This document shows, piece after piece, positions 16,911 through 25,762 of a stretch of DNA of 64,000 nt. The notes under the pieces are model-generated. The model did not search any database and was not told where the DNA came from. It saw nothing but the letters and a program-made list of their open reading frames with translations. A program made the position numbers and the translations under genes. The DNA is from Streptomyces violaceoruber (GTDB lineage Bacteria; Actinomycetota; Actinomycetes; Streptomycetales; Streptomycetaceae). Position 1 is the stretch's first letter. Each line of letters starts with the position of its first letter. The stretch spans positions 8,432,001-8,496,000 of the forward strand of contig NZ_CP137734.1 of the NCBI RefSeq assembly GCF_033406955.1. Reading direction: 5' to 3'.

Positions 16911-17668
16911 GCACCATGCTCCCGACCACGGCACCCGGGACGGTCACCGGCCGGATCCACTCCTGGGACCTGTCCACCGGCGTGGACGGTCCCGGGACCC
17001 GGTTCGTCCTCTTCACCAGCGGCTGCCCCTGCGCTGCCTCTACTGCGCCAACCCCGACACCTGGCACATGCGGGACGGCCGGGAGGCCGGCGTCGACGAG
17101 GTGATGGCGGAGATCGACAAGTACCGCCTTTTTTCTCACCACCGCCGGCGGGGGCGTGACCCTCACCGGCGGCGAGCCCCTGCTCCAGCCGGCGTTCACC
17201 GCGGCGGTCCTGCGCCGCTGCAAGGAGGCCGCCCTGCACACCGCGCTCGACACCTCCGGCTTCCTCGGCGCCCGGGCCTCGGACGAGCTCCTGGCCGACA
17301 CCGACCTGGTGCTGCTGGACGTCAAGTCCTTCGACGTCCCCATGTACCGGAAGCTGACCGGCGGCGCCCTCGCCCCCACCGTGAACTTCGCCACCCGTCT
17401 CGACCGGCTGGGCAGGCGCGTGTGGATCAGGTACGTCCTGGTGCCCGGCTGGACCGACGACGAGGACGCCGTCGACGGACTCGCCGCCTTCCTCTCCGGC
17501 CTCGCCTGCGTGGAGCGGGTCGACATCCTGCCCTTCCACAAGCTCGGCGCCGCCAAGTACGACGCCCTGGGCGTCCCCTTCCCGCTGCGTGACACCCCGG
17601 TCCCGGACAGGACGCTGGTGGACCGCGTACGGGTCCGGTTCCGCGAGCACGGCCTCATGGCCCACTGA
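16907..17668 (+). pseudogene. Pyruvate formate-lyase activating enzyme, frameshifted
   Basis: This is a radical-SAM activase gene (family PflA) that would generate the glycyl radical in PFL. It starts normally with GTG and VDGPGTRFVLF, but one base is missing in the C-run at 17026-17029, just inside the C-x3-C-x2-C cluster, so the frame is lost and a TGA occurs at 17102. An extra T in the six-T run at 17129-17134 restores the frame, after which TLTGGEPLLQ, DLVLLDVKSFD and PFHKLGAAKYDALG are intact to the end at 17668. The two lesions cancel in frame but destroy the cluster. The partner enzyme is also deleted, so decay is more likely than sequencing error. Confidence 0.8.
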
Positions 17669-17680
17669 CGCGGGCGAAAC

Positions 17681-17726
17681 GGGGCCGACCGGCCCTGGAC
17701 CTCGGCCATCCTGGGAAGAAAGGATT
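17681..17726 (+). promoter_or_regulatory. devR promoter: DevR-type box plus -10
   Basis: The perfect-looking box GGGGCCGACCGGCCCT at 17681-17696 lies 64 bp before the devR ATG. An A/T-rich stretch AAAGGATT at 17719-17726 is in the -10 position relative to the fixed spacing seen elsewhere. This suggests autoregulation of the response regulator. Confidence 0.6.
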
Positions 17727-17760
17727 CCGACACGGGCCGAGACATCGCGAGGAGCATCCG

Positions 17761-18462
17761 ATGGCGCACAGCGAGCAGGGCGACGTTACGGGAAGCCCGG
17801 TCAGGGTCTTCCTCCTGGACGACCACGAAGTGGTACGACGCGGGGTGCACGACCTGCTGGACGACGAACCGGACATCACCGTGGTCGGAGAGGCGGCGAC
17901 GGTGGAGCAGGCGCTCGTCCGGGTGCCCGCCCTGCGCCCCGACGTGGCCGTCCTCGACGTGCGCCTGCCCGACGGCGACGGCGTGACCGTCTGCCGGGAG
18001 CTGCGGTCGCAGATGCCGGACCTGGCCTGCCTGATGCTGACCTCCTTCGACGACGAGGAGGCGCTGCTGGACTCGATCATGGCGGGAGCGGCCGGCTACG
18101 TCCTGAAGCAGATCCAGGGCTCGGACCTGGTCTCGGCCGTGCGTACGGTGGCCCGCGGCCAGTCGCTGCTGGACGCCAGCGCCACGACCAAGCTGATGGC
18201 ACGGCTGCGCGGCGGCGGGCAGCAGCCGGCGGAGGAGCCCGAGATGCTGCCGGGGCTCACCGACCGGGAACGCGAGATCCTCGAACTGATCGGTGAGGGG
18301 CTCACCAACCGGCAGATCGGCCAGCGGCTCTACCTGGCCGAGAAGACGGTCAAGAACCACATCTCCCGCCTGCTCGCCAAGCTCGGCGTGGAACGCCGTA
18401 TCCAGGCCGCCGTCATTGCCACCCAGGCACGGGACCGGATGCGCACCGAAGGCCAGAACTGA
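17761..18462 (+). CDS. devR: DevR/DosR-like LuxR-family response regulator
   Basis: This 233-residue NarL-type regulator has a receiver domain (about 14-130) and a LuxR helix-turn-helix (about 165-225). The acidic pocket is D20-D21, the phosphoacceptor is D66 in VLDVRLPDGDG, and the conserved Lys is in GYVLKQIQG. The DNA-binding domain has LTDREREILELIGEG, then NRQIGQRLYLAEKTVKNH. The sequence fits the DosR/DevR subgroup known as OsdR in S. coelicolor. It is followed 122 bp later by the cognate GAF kinase. A DevR-type box precedes its own gene, so positive feedback is likely. I infer it controls most genes in both dormancy arms. Confidence 0.9.
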   Translation: MAHSEQGDVTGSPVRVFLLDDHEVVRRGVHDLLDDEPDITVVGEAATVEQALVRVPALRPDVAVLDVRLPDGDGVTVCRELRSQMPDLACLMLTSFDDEEALLDSIMAGAAGYVLKQIQGSDLVSAVRTVARGQSLLDASATTKLMARLRGGGQQPAEEPEMLPGLTDREREILELIGEGLTNRQIGQRLYLAEKTVKNHISRLLAKLGVERRIQAAVIATQARDRMRTEGQN

Positions 18463-18584
18463 CGATTCCGGCCGGTCGGGTCGCGTGACGGCGCCGATCT
18501 CTCATCGTCTCCCTGTTCGAGCCGCTACCGTGGCAGGTGCACGGTACGGCTGCCGGCAAGCGGTGAGGCGTTGGAGGAGCAGCG

Positions 18585-20342
18585 GTGGAGAACGCCGAGG
18601 AGACCCGCGAGGCCAGGGTGCGGCTGCCCCAGCTGCGGCTCGACGAGCTGCTGGAGGAGCTGCAGGCCCGTCTGGACGCGGCGCGTGGCACCCGGGACCG
18701 GGTCCACAGCCTCCTGGAGGCCGTGCTGTCGGTCGGCCGCGAACTCGACCTGGAGCAGGCACTGCGCAGCATCGTCGAGGCCGCGGCGGCCCTGGTCGAC
18801 GCGGAGTACGCGGCGCTCGGGGTGATCGGCCCGGACGGCAAGCGGCTGTCGGCCTTCCACACCGTGGGCGTCGACGCGCAGCAGATCGCGCGTATCGGCC
18901 CCTATCCCGAGGGCCACGGCATCCTGGGCGAGCTGATCCGACATCCCGAGCCGCTGCGCCTGGCGAAACTCTCCGACCACCCCGCTTCCTACGGGTTCCC
19001 GGCCCATCACCCGCCGATGAACACCTTCCTCGGCGTACCGATCCGGGTGCGGGACCACGTCTTCGGCAACCTGTACCTGACGGAGAAGCGCGGCGGACAG
19101 CAGTTCGACGAGGACGACGAGTCGGTGCTCGCGACGCTGGCCGTGGCGGCCGGCGTGGCGATCGACAACGCCCGCCTCTACGAGGAGTCACGGCTGCGCG
19201 AGCGCTGGCTCCAGGTGAACGCCGAGATCACCCACACGCTGATGTCCGGAGCGGACCAGGGTGGGGTACTGCCGCTGATCGCCGAGCGGGCCAGGGAAAT
19301 CACCGGGTCCACCCTGAGCGTGGTGGCCACGCCGGTGAGCGGGACCGACACCCTCGCGGTGGAACTCGCGGTCGGTCACGAGGCCGACGCATGGCGCGGG
19401 ATCGTGCTGCCCGTCGAGGGCACGCTCATCGGGCAGGCCTTCGTTCAGCGGGCGCCCGTCCACAGCGCGGACGTGTGCCGTGACTCCCGGGTTTCGGCCG
19501 GTCCGCCGCGCTTCGAGGGGCTGGGGCCGGGCGTCGCCGTGCCGATCGGTTCGAGCGCCGAGGCCCGCGGTGTCGTGCTGCTGGTCCGGCAGTCGGGTGG
19601 TCAGGAGTTCTCCGAGGAGGAGACCGAGCCGCTCCTGGTCTTCGCCGCCCAGGCCGCAGTCGCGATGGAGCTGGCGGAACGACGTGCGGACGCCGAGCAG
19701 ATCGCCCTGTTGGAGGATCGCGACCGCATCGCCCGCGACCTGCACGACCTGGCCATCCAGCGGCTCTTCGCCACCGGTATGACGCTGCAGAGCGCCGGTC
19801 GCCGCGTCCAGGACCCGATGGCCTCCGAGAGGATCCTGCGGGCCGTGGACGATCTCGACGAAACCATCAAGATCATCAGGTCGACGATCTTCGGCCTCCG
19901 CTCCCGCGACGACGACGCGGTGCCCGGGCTGCGCTCCCGCGCGGTGCGCGCGGTCGGCGAGGCCGCCCCGCTCCTGGGCTTCGCTCCCAGCGTCCGCATG
20001 GAGGGCCTGCTCGACACGCACGTGCCCGCCCGGACCGCCGACCACGTCATGGCCGTTCTCACCGAGTCCCTGACCAACGTCGCCCGGCACGCCCGGGCCG
20101 ACCGGGCCGACGTCGTGCTGGAGACGGACGGCAAGCAGGTCCGTCTGACGGTCACGGACAACGGCGTCGGCATCCCCGACGGAGGCCGGCGCAGCGGCCT
20201 GACCAACATGGCCGAGCGAGCGCAGAAGCTCGGCGGCGGCATGGATCTGGAAAGCCCCGGCGGGAAGGGGACGCGGCTGGTGTGGCACGCGCCGCTGGCC
20301 GACTCCCCCGACAGGGCGGAAGGCGGCCGGTCCGCCCGTTGA
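18585..20342 (+). CDS. devS: DevS/DosT-like GAF-domain histidine kinase
   Basis: This 585-residue soluble sensor kinase has two GAF domains (about 50-205 and 215-370), a HisKA_3 dimerization helix and an ATPase domain. The phosphoacceptor is H387 in IARDLHDLAIQRLF. The ATPase has NVARHARADRADV and DNGVGIPDGGRRSGL. GAF-A contains GFPAHHPPMNTFLGVP with H141-H142; in mycobacterial DosS a His near this HPPM motif is the haem ligand, so haem-based redox or oxygen sensing is possible, though I cannot confirm the alignment. There are no membrane segments. GTG start at 18585 with GGAGGAGC upstream. It pairs with devR. An eroded paralogue lies at 11043-11763. Confidence 0.9.
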   Translation: MENAEETREARVRLPQLRLDELLEELQARLDAARGTRDRVHSLLEAVLSVGRELDLEQALRSIVEAAAALVDAEYAALGVIGPDGKRLSAFHTVGVDAQQIARIGPYPEGHGILGELIRHPEPLRLAKLSDHPASYGFPAHHPPMNTFLGVPIRVRDHVFGNLYLTEKRGGQQFDEDDESVLATLAVAAGVAIDNARLYEESRLRERWLQVNAEITHTLMSGADQGGVLPLIAERAREITGSTLSVVATPVSGTDTLAVELAVGHEADAWRGIVLPVEGTLIGQAFVQRAPVHSADVCRDSRVSAGPPRFEGLGPGVAVPIGSSAEARGVVLLVRQSGGQEFSEEETEPLLVFAAQAAVAMELAERRADAEQIALLEDRDRIARDLHDLAIQRLFATGMTLQSAGRRVQDPMASERILRAVDDLDETIKIIRSTIFGLRSRDDDAVPGLRSRAVRAVGEAAPLLGFAPSVRMEGLLDTHVPARTADHVMAVLTESLTNVARHARADRADVVLETDGKQVRLTVTDNGVGIPDGGRRSGLTNMAERAQKLGGGMDLESPGGKGTRLVWHAPLADSPDRAEGGRSAR

Positions 20343-20373
20343 CGCACGGCGTCGGTGGACGGACGGCACCCGA

Positions 20374-21356
20374 TCACTCGTGGTCCGCCGTCGTCTCCTC
20401 CACCGGACGGCGCGGTGAGGCGGGCCCCCGCGGTCCGTATCCGAGCCGGAGCACCATCTGCGTGTGCCCCCGGGGGCCGTCGACCGGGAGACCGTCGAGG
20501 GCCCGGCGCAGGTCGGGCCACTCCATGGCCTGGTGCAGAAGTGATGCGCGCACTGCGCGCCGGGTGGCCAGGAGAAGTACGCGGTCCAGGGCCTGGCCGG
20601 CCCGCGGCCAGTCCGTCCGCCGGTCGTGCGCGGCGGACGGGAGCGCGAGGAGCGGCCGGGGCTCGAAGGCGCGGGCGGGCAGCACCTCCGGGTGCCGGTG
20701 GGCTCCGAGGTTCCGTATCGGCAGAGGGTCCAGCGCGTCCTGCGGACCCAGCGCCGCCGACGGGAGTCCCAGCGACGGGGAGTGCGGGCCGCTGACGAGT
20801 CGGCGACTCTGGGCCGAGCGGTCGGTGTCCGCGCGATTGCGCCACTCCACCTCCCACGTGGCGCACAGCTCCCGCTCGGTGTCGTGGCGTCCGGAGAAAC
20901 GCATGGTCGCGCCCCCCAGGTGAGCGGCCTCGATCAGCTCCGTGAGCAGGTCCGACGGCAGCGGGCGCCCCGAGAGGGGGGAACGGCTGCTGTGCCGACG
21001 CCACACCGTCTCATACAGGCCGGTTTCCGGTGCATCGCGCACGGATTCGGCGAGACGGACCGTGGCGAGCAGAGCGGGACGGTCCGGGCAGGGGAGCGGG
21101 CGGGTCACCGGCTCCCGGCCGAAGTGGACGGCGACGACGCGCAGATTGAGCACCGCGCAACCCTCCGACAGGTGCGAGGCGCGGCCCACCTGGTCGGTGT
21201 GGCGCCGCGCCCGATCCGCGGCGGCGTGGATGTGCACCGTGCGGCTGTCGGTATCGAGCCGGAAGCGCCAGGGCTGGGTGGTGCGCAGGGACGGCGCGGC
21301 CACGGCCGTCGCGACCAGCCGCTCCGCGACCGGGGCGTCGAGGTTGACGAACTCAT
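20374..21356 (-). CDS. Second Acg-type nitroreductase-family gene, probable frameshift near start
   Basis: This is a paralogue of the 7245-8252 gene, with AAPSLRTTQPWRF, SEGCAVLNLRVVAVHFG and the C-terminal ASLLHQAMEWPDLR. The only good start is the ATG at 21354-21356 with GGAGGAG five bases upstream, but it opens a different frame (MSSSTSTPRS). The conserved residues VNLDAPVAERLVATAV just before AAPSL are in the correct frame but have no start codon. A one-base indel between 21340 and 21350 would join them. The alternative is a GTG at 21301-21303, which would delete the flavin-site helix. It is either a broken gene, a sequencing error, or a shortened protein. Confidence 0.75.
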
Positions 21357-21455
21357 CGGAACTCCTCCTTACTCCTCCTTCCCGCCCACGTCCGAGGCCG
21401 GCCGGGCCGGTGGGCGAACACCTCCCCGCCTCGGCCCTCGCGGACGCGCGCGTAA

Positions 21456-21488
21456 GGGCCGTACGGGCACCGCCGGCCGAAGGTCCCC
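21456..21488 (+). promoter_or_regulatory. Paired DevR-type boxes between acg-like and doxX-like genes
   Basis: GGGCCGTACGGGCA is at about 21456-21469 and CCGGCCGAAGGTCCCC at 21473-21488. They are adjacent, about 17 bp centre to centre. They lie 122 bp before the DoxX-like ATG and about 120 bp before the divergent Acg-like gene, so both may be controlled. I see no convincing -10. Confidence 0.5.
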
Positions 21489-21609
21489 GCGGATTGGGGC
21501 TGTTGAGCCCCCGGGGTGCGGACTTTCGGCGTCGGGTGCGGGGTGGCGGGGCCCGGGAGAGTGAGTGGTGTCAGGAACCAACCGCATCCTCTCCGAAGGG
21601 GTCACTGTC

Positions 21610-22239
21610 ATGGCCATGCACCAGTCCACGCATCGTGGTTCGGGTTTCCACCTGCCGTCCTCGCGCCGTAACGGCGCCGTATCCGTGCCGGGGGCGGCAG
21701 ATTCGGTGGAGGCCGGCGCGCTCACCGCCCGGGCTTTCGTCTTCGCGTCGGCCCGGGTGCTGATGGGCTTCGTCTTCCTGTGGGCGTTCCTGGACAAGAC
21801 GTTCGGGTTCGGTTACGCCACCGCCTCCGGCAAGGGCTGGATCGACGGTGGTTCGCCGACCGAGGGCTTCCTCGGGCACGTGGCGGTCGGTCCGATGGAG
21901 TCGACGTTCCACTCGTGGGCCGGGGCGGCGTGGGCCGACTGGCTGTTCATGCTGGGCCTGCTCGGCGTCGGGCTGGCGTTGACGGCGGGGGTGGCGCTGC
22001 GGCCGGCCGCGGTGGCGGGGACGGTGATGATGGCGCTGATGTGGGCGGCGGAGTGGCCGCCGGCGAAGCACCTGTCCGACGGGTCGGCGAGCATGTCGAC
22101 GAATCCGTTCGCCGACTACCACGTGCTGTACGCGGTGCTGCTGATCGCGCTGGCCGCTGTCTCGGCCGGTGACGCCCTGGGACTGGGCCGGCTGTGGGCC
22201 AGGCTCCCGATCGTCCGCGACCACGCGTGGCTGCGCTGA
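21610..22239 (+). CDS. DoxX-like integral membrane protein
   Basis: This 209-residue protein has four hydrophobic segments: near residues 40-58 (ASARVLMGFVFLWAFLDKTF), 118-135, 140-157 and 178-197. The conserved pattern LMGFVFLWAFLDK with FGFGYAT, then WIDGGSPTEGFL, fits the DoxX / thiosulfate:quinone oxidoreductase large-subunit family. The substrate is not predictable. I chose the ATG at 21610 with GAAGGGG upstream; a GTG at 21565 would add 15 residues. It lies behind paired DevR-type boxes and ahead of the Usp-Adh-Usp operon, which has its own box. Confidence 0.8.
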   Translation: MAMHQSTHRGSGFHLPSSRRNGAVSVPGAADSVEAGALTARAFVFASARVLMGFVFLWAFLDKTFGFGYATASGKGWIDGGSPTEGFLGHVAVGPMESTFHSWAGAAWADWLFMLGLLGVGLALTAGVALRPAAVAGTVMMALMWAAEWPPAKHLSDGSASMSTNPFADYHVLYAVLLIALAAVSAGDALGLGRLWARLPIVRDHAWLR

Positions 22240-22292
22240 ACACGACCGGTGGGGCGGGCCCGCCCGAGGACCCGTCCCATCACCCTGCGGGC

Positions 22293-22308
22293 AGGGACGG
22301 TCGGCCCC
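22293..22308 (+). promoter_or_regulatory. DevR-type box upstream of usp-adh-usp
   Basis: AGGGACGGTCGGCCCC (reverse complement GGGGCCGACCGTCCCT) is centred 91 bp before the usp ATG. A CGTAGA hexamer at 22335-22340 is near the -10 position, 34.5 bp from the box centre, slightly off the common spacing. Confidence 0.55.
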
Positions 22309-22391
22309 GTCCCGGGACCACAGGCCCCTGCCCCCGTAGACCGCCCGAAGAGACGCTGAGAACAGAACAGAAGACACAGGAGGTGGCCGGA

Positions 22392-23297
22392 ATGGCCCGC
22401 ACGATCACCGTAGGACTCGACGGCTCGCCCGAGAGCCGGGCAGCCGCGGAGTGGGCGGCCCGCGAGGGCACGCTGCGCCGGGTGCCGGTACGACTGCTCC
22501 ACGTCTGGCAGCCGGTACCGGAGCCCATGGCCCAGGCTCCGCTCCTCGGCGCCGAGACCCACCAGCACTGGACCGAACGGATCCCCCGGGACACGGCCGA
22601 GGGCTTGAGGCTGCGGCACCCGGGGGTCGAGGTGACCACCGAGCAGGCGACCGGGAATCCGGCGGACGCCCTGCTCGCCGGCACCCTTGACGCCGAACTG
22701 CTGGTGCTCGGCTCGCGCGCCCTCAGCGGGCTCACGGGCTTCCTGGTCGGATCCGTCGGCCAGTCCGTGATCGCCCGCACCGAGACGCCGGTGATCCTCG
22801 TCCGCGCGGGGGAACAGGCCGCCGACGAACACCTCAAGGACCCCACCGGCATCCCGTCCGCCGCCACGGGCTTCCGGCCCGTGGTCGTGGGACTGGACAC
22901 CGGCAGCCCGGACGAGGCCGTCCTCTCCTTCGCCTTCGAGGAGGCGCGGCGCCGGCGGGCCCCGCTGACCGCCGTGAGGGCCTGGAACCTGCCGTCCTCC
23001 TACACCTACAGCATCGCCGCCGGGTTCGACCCGCGCGAGGAACTGGCCCGCGCCCAGGCCGAAGCACTCGGCGAGGCACTGCTGCCCTGGCGGGAGAAGT
23101 ACCCGGACGTCGAGGTGACCGAGACGTGCCGGCTCGGCAGTCCCGCCGAGCACCTCATCGACGCGGCCCGCGACGCCTCCCTCGTCGTCGTCGGCCGCCG
23201 TATCCGCCGCAGCCCGTTCGGTGTGCACATCGGCGCCGTCGCCCACGCGGTCATGCACCACGCCACCACCCCCGTCGCCGTCGTCGCGCACGACTGA
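22392..23297 (+). CDS. Universal stress protein, two Usp domains (type A)
   Basis: This 301-residue cytoplasmic protein has two tandem Usp domains (about 1-145 and 155-300). Domain 1 has TVGLDGSPESRAAAEWAA and the nucleotide loop G-x2-G-x9-G-S in LGSRALSGLTGFLVGSVGQS. Domain 2 has VVGLDTGSPDEAVLSFAF and VVGRRIRRSPFGVHIGAVAH. Such proteins bind ATP and are markers of DosR-type regulons. It has a strong AGGAGG ribosome site and starts an operon with an alcohol dehydrogenase and a second Usp. It is very like the gene at 51621-52523. Confidence 0.9.
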   Translation: MARTITVGLDGSPESRAAAEWAAREGTLRRVPVRLLHVWQPVPEPMAQAPLLGAETHQHWTERIPRDTAEGLRLRHPGVEVTTEQATGNPADALLAGTLDAELLVLGSRALSGLTGFLVGSVGQSVIARTETPVILVRAGEQAADEHLKDPTGIPSAATGFRPVVVGLDTGSPDEAVLSFAFEEARRRRAPLTAVRAWNLPSSYTYSIAAGFDPREELARAQAEALGEALLPWREKYPDVEVTETCRLGSPAEHLIDAARDASLVVVGRRIRRSPFGVHIGAVAHAVMHHATTPVAVVAHD

Positions 23298-23335
23298 CGC
23301 GGCCCACCGAAGACGAGCACAGAAGGAGCAGGACC

Positions 23336-24358
23336 ATGAAGGCAGCGGTCGTCCGGGAGTTCGGCAAGCCCCTGGTCATCGAGGACAGGCCCGACCCGGA
23401 GCCCGGTCCGGGGCAGGTGCTCGTGGCCGTCGAGGCATCCGGCCTGTGCCACACCGACATCCACGCCGCCCACGGCGACTGGCCGGTCAAGCCCACCCCG
23501 CCGTTCGTCCCCGGGCACGAGGGCGTCGGCCTGGTCGAGAAGCTGGGCGACGGCGTGACCCACCTCGCCGTCGGACAACGCGTCGCCGTGCCCTGGCTCG
23601 GCAAGGCGTGCGGGCGGTGCGAGCACTGCCGGTCCGGCTGGGAGACCCTGTGCGAGGACCAGGTCAACACCGGGTACGGCTGCGACGGCGGGTACGCCGA
23701 GAAGATGCTTGCCTGGGCCGACTTCGCGCAGCCGGTGCCCGAGGGCGTCAGCGCCCTCGACGCCGCCCCGCTCACCTGCGCGGGCGTCACCACCTACAAG
23801 GCACTGAAGGTCGCCGAAGTCGGGCCCGCCCAGCTCGTCGCCGTCTCGGGCGTGGGCGGACTGGGGCACCTCGCGGTGCAGTACGCGAAGATCGCCGGAG
23901 CGCGGGTCGTCGCGATCGACGTCACCGACGACAAACTCCAACTCGCCCGGGAACTCGGCGCCGACCTCGTCATCGACGCCCGCACCCAGGACGTCGGCGC
24001 CGAGCTGAAGCGACACGGCGGCGCGCACGCCGCCCTCGCCCTCGCGGTGAACCCGGCCGCCTTCCAGGCCGTCAACTCCGGTCTGCGGCGCGGCGGGAAA
24101 CTCGTCATGGTTGCCCTGCCGGCGCACGGCACCCTCCAGGTCCCGATCTTCGACACCGTCCTCAACGGCACCTCGGTCATCGGCTCCATCGTCGGCACCC
24201 GGCAGGATCTCGCCGAGGTCTTCCAACTCCACGCCGAGGGCCGCACGAAGGTCATCCGGGAGACCCGTCCGCTCGCCGCCGTCAACGACTGCATCGACGA
24301 GGTCCTCGGCGGACAGGTCAAGGCCCGGATCGTGTTCGATCTCAACGCGGGAGGCTGA
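23336..24358 (+). CDS. Zinc-dependent alcohol dehydrogenase (AdhP type)
   Basis: This 340-residue medium-chain dehydrogenase probably oxidizes or forms ethanol using NAD. The catalytic zinc site is C37-H38 in GLCHTDIH plus H61-E62 in GHEGVG. The structural zinc loop has four Cys in KACGRCEHC...TLC near residues 92-106. The Rossmann motif GVGGLGHLAVQYAK is near residue 172. These match bacterial AdhP/AdhA ethanol dehydrogenases. It lies between two Usp genes with 5 bp to the next, so it is part of one operon. Fermentative NADH disposal under hypoxia is a reasonable role, inferred from context. Confidence 0.92.
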   Translation: MKAAVVREFGKPLVIEDRPDPEPGPGQVLVAVEASGLCHTDIHAAHGDWPVKPTPPFVPGHEGVGLVEKLGDGVTHLAVGQRVAVPWLGKACGRCEHCRSGWETLCEDQVNTGYGCDGGYAEKMLAWADFAQPVPEGVSALDAAPLTCAGVTTYKALKVAEVGPAQLVAVSGVGGLGHLAVQYAKIAGARVVAIDVTDDKLQLARELGADLVIDARTQDVGAELKRHGGAHAALALAVNPAAFQAVNSGLRRGGKLVMVALPAHGTLQVPIFDTVLNGTSVIGSIVGTRQDLAEVFQLHAEGRTKVIRETRPLAAVNDCIDEVLGGQVKARIVFDLNAGG

Positions 24359-24363
24359 GAACG

Positions 24364-25230
24364 ATGTACCTGCCCATGGTCGTCGGAGTCGACGGCTCCG
24401 AGTCGAGCCTCGGGGCAGTCGACTGGGCGGCTGACGAGGCCGCCCTGCACGAAGTACCCCTGCGGATCGTCCACGCCTACCGCTGGGACCGCTACGAGGG
24501 CGCCTCCCTCGCCCGGGAGCTCGGCAAGCCGTCCGGTCACGTCACCACCGACGACATCCTCGCCGTCGCCACCCGTCGCGCCCGTCGTCACCACCCGGAC
24601 CTCGCCGTCACCACCGAAGCGACGGCCGAGGAACCGGAGTACGTCCTCCTGCGCGAGGCGCGCAACGCGTCCGCCGTGATCCTGGGCACCCGCGGGCGGG
24701 GCGAACTCGCCGGCCTGCTGCTCGGCTCCGTCAGCCTGACGGTGGCCACCATGGCGGACTGTCCGGTCGTCGTGACCCGGGGGGACCACGACGACCGTGC
24801 CGCCGGTGGCGGCCGGCGCGGCCGCATCGTGGTGGGTGTGGCCGACGCGCCCACCGCTGCGGTGCGCTTCGCCTGCGAGGAGGTCCGGCGGCGCGGCGCC
24901 GCCCTGGACGCGGTACGGGCATGGAGATGCCCCACCCACGACACGGTCGACCACCCGCTGCTCGCGGGCACGCCCGAGCGTCTTCACGAGGAACGGGCGG
25001 CCAAGGAGCTGGAGGCCGCGCTCGCCGACGCCCCGGCGGACGTGCGCCTGCGCCGCCGTACGGCCGAGGGACCGGCCAGCCGAGTGCTGTCGGCCGCCTC
25101 CCACGAGGCGGACCTGCTGGTCGTCGGCCGGCGGCGTCCCGGGCAGTTCGGGCACCGCCTCGGCCGGGTCGCCCACACCCTTCTGCACCACTCCGCCTGT
25201 CCGGTCGCGGTCGTACCCGACACGACATGA
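24364..25230 (+). CDS. Universal stress protein, two Usp domains (type B)
   Basis: This 288-residue double Usp protein begins MYLPMVVGVDGSESSLGAVDWAADEAA in two parts separated by the first strand. Nucleotide loop 1 is LGTRGRGELAGLLLGSVS. Domain 2 is shorter and ends with VVGRRRPGQFGHRLGRVAH. It is distinct from the type A protein upstream but closely related to the gene at 52551-53402. Its ATG comes 5 bp after the dehydrogenase stop, so coupling is likely. Confidence 0.9.
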   Translation: MYLPMVVGVDGSESSLGAVDWAADEAALHEVPLRIVHAYRWDRYEGASLARELGKPSGHVTTDDILAVATRRARRHHPDLAVTTEATAEEPEYVLLREARNASAVILGTRGRGELAGLLLGSVSLTVATMADCPVVVTRGDHDDRAAGGGRRGRIVVGVADAPTAAVRFACEEVRRRGAALDAVRAWRCPTHDTVDHPLLAGTPERLHEERAAKELEAALADAPADVRLRRRTAEGPASRVLSAASHEADLLVVGRRRPGQFGHRLGRVAHTLLHHSACPVAVVPDTT

Positions 25231-25270
25231 CCGCCCGAGGCCGCCGCCCGGGACGGCCGGCGGGAGACCG

Positions 25271-25310
25271 GGGGCCGGACGTGCCCCGCGGGCACCCCCG
25301 GTCGGTCCCT
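25271..25310 (+). promoter_or_regulatory. DevR-type box pair upstream of the GNAT remnant and PPOX gene
   Basis: GGGGCCGGACGTGCCC (25271-25286) and CCCCCGGTCGGTCCCT (25295-25310) lie 24 bp apart centre to centre. They precede the disrupted acetyltransferase start by 75-100 bp. Both are imperfect matches. No clear -10 was found. Confidence 0.5.
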
Positions 25311-25380
25311 GGGCGCGTCCGACGTCGTGACGGACGCTCGGCAGGACACAGGACCCGAGCGGCTCGAAGGAGAACCGCCA

Positions 25381-25712
25381 TGAAGGACGACACGCCACAC
25401 CGCCCCGCAGTCCACGCGCTGCTCACGGACGGCACCACCGTCCGTATCCGCGCCGTCGAGCCGGGGACCACGAGCAACTGGAGGGGCTCTACGCGGAGAT
25501 GTCACCGGACAACCGCCGCCTGCGCTTCTTTTCGGCCGGCTCCCGCTCCGCCGGCCCGGCCGCGGACACCGTGTGCGCGCCGGCTCGGCGCGGGCACCGG
25601 GCCCTGCTCGCCGAACGTGCGGGACAGGGCGTCGGCCTCGTCGAGTACCACGCCGAGCACGTCGCCCCGCACACCGCCGAACTCGCCGTCGCGGTCGCCG
25701 ACGGGCTGCAGG
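25381..25712 (+). pseudogene. Truncated GNAT acetyltransferase start (Pat-like), frameshifted
   Basis: The first 110 codons resemble the GNAT domain found at the start of Pat-like or CoA-synthetase-linked acetyltransferases: DGTTVRIRAVEPG, then HEQLEGLYAEMSPDNRRLRFFS, GVGLVEYHAEH and AELAVAVADGLQ. One G is missing in the GGGG run at about 25463-25466, which breaks the frame after EPG. After ADGLQ near 25712 the domain stops and the reading frame runs directly into the next PPOX gene, so the acetyl-CoA site (RGIGTxLL type) is gone. It is a broken gene behind intact boxes. Confidence 0.75.
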
Positions 25713-25762
25713 ATGGGAGTACGCGCAACGCACCGGACGACACACGGAGAGACACCCGGCTG

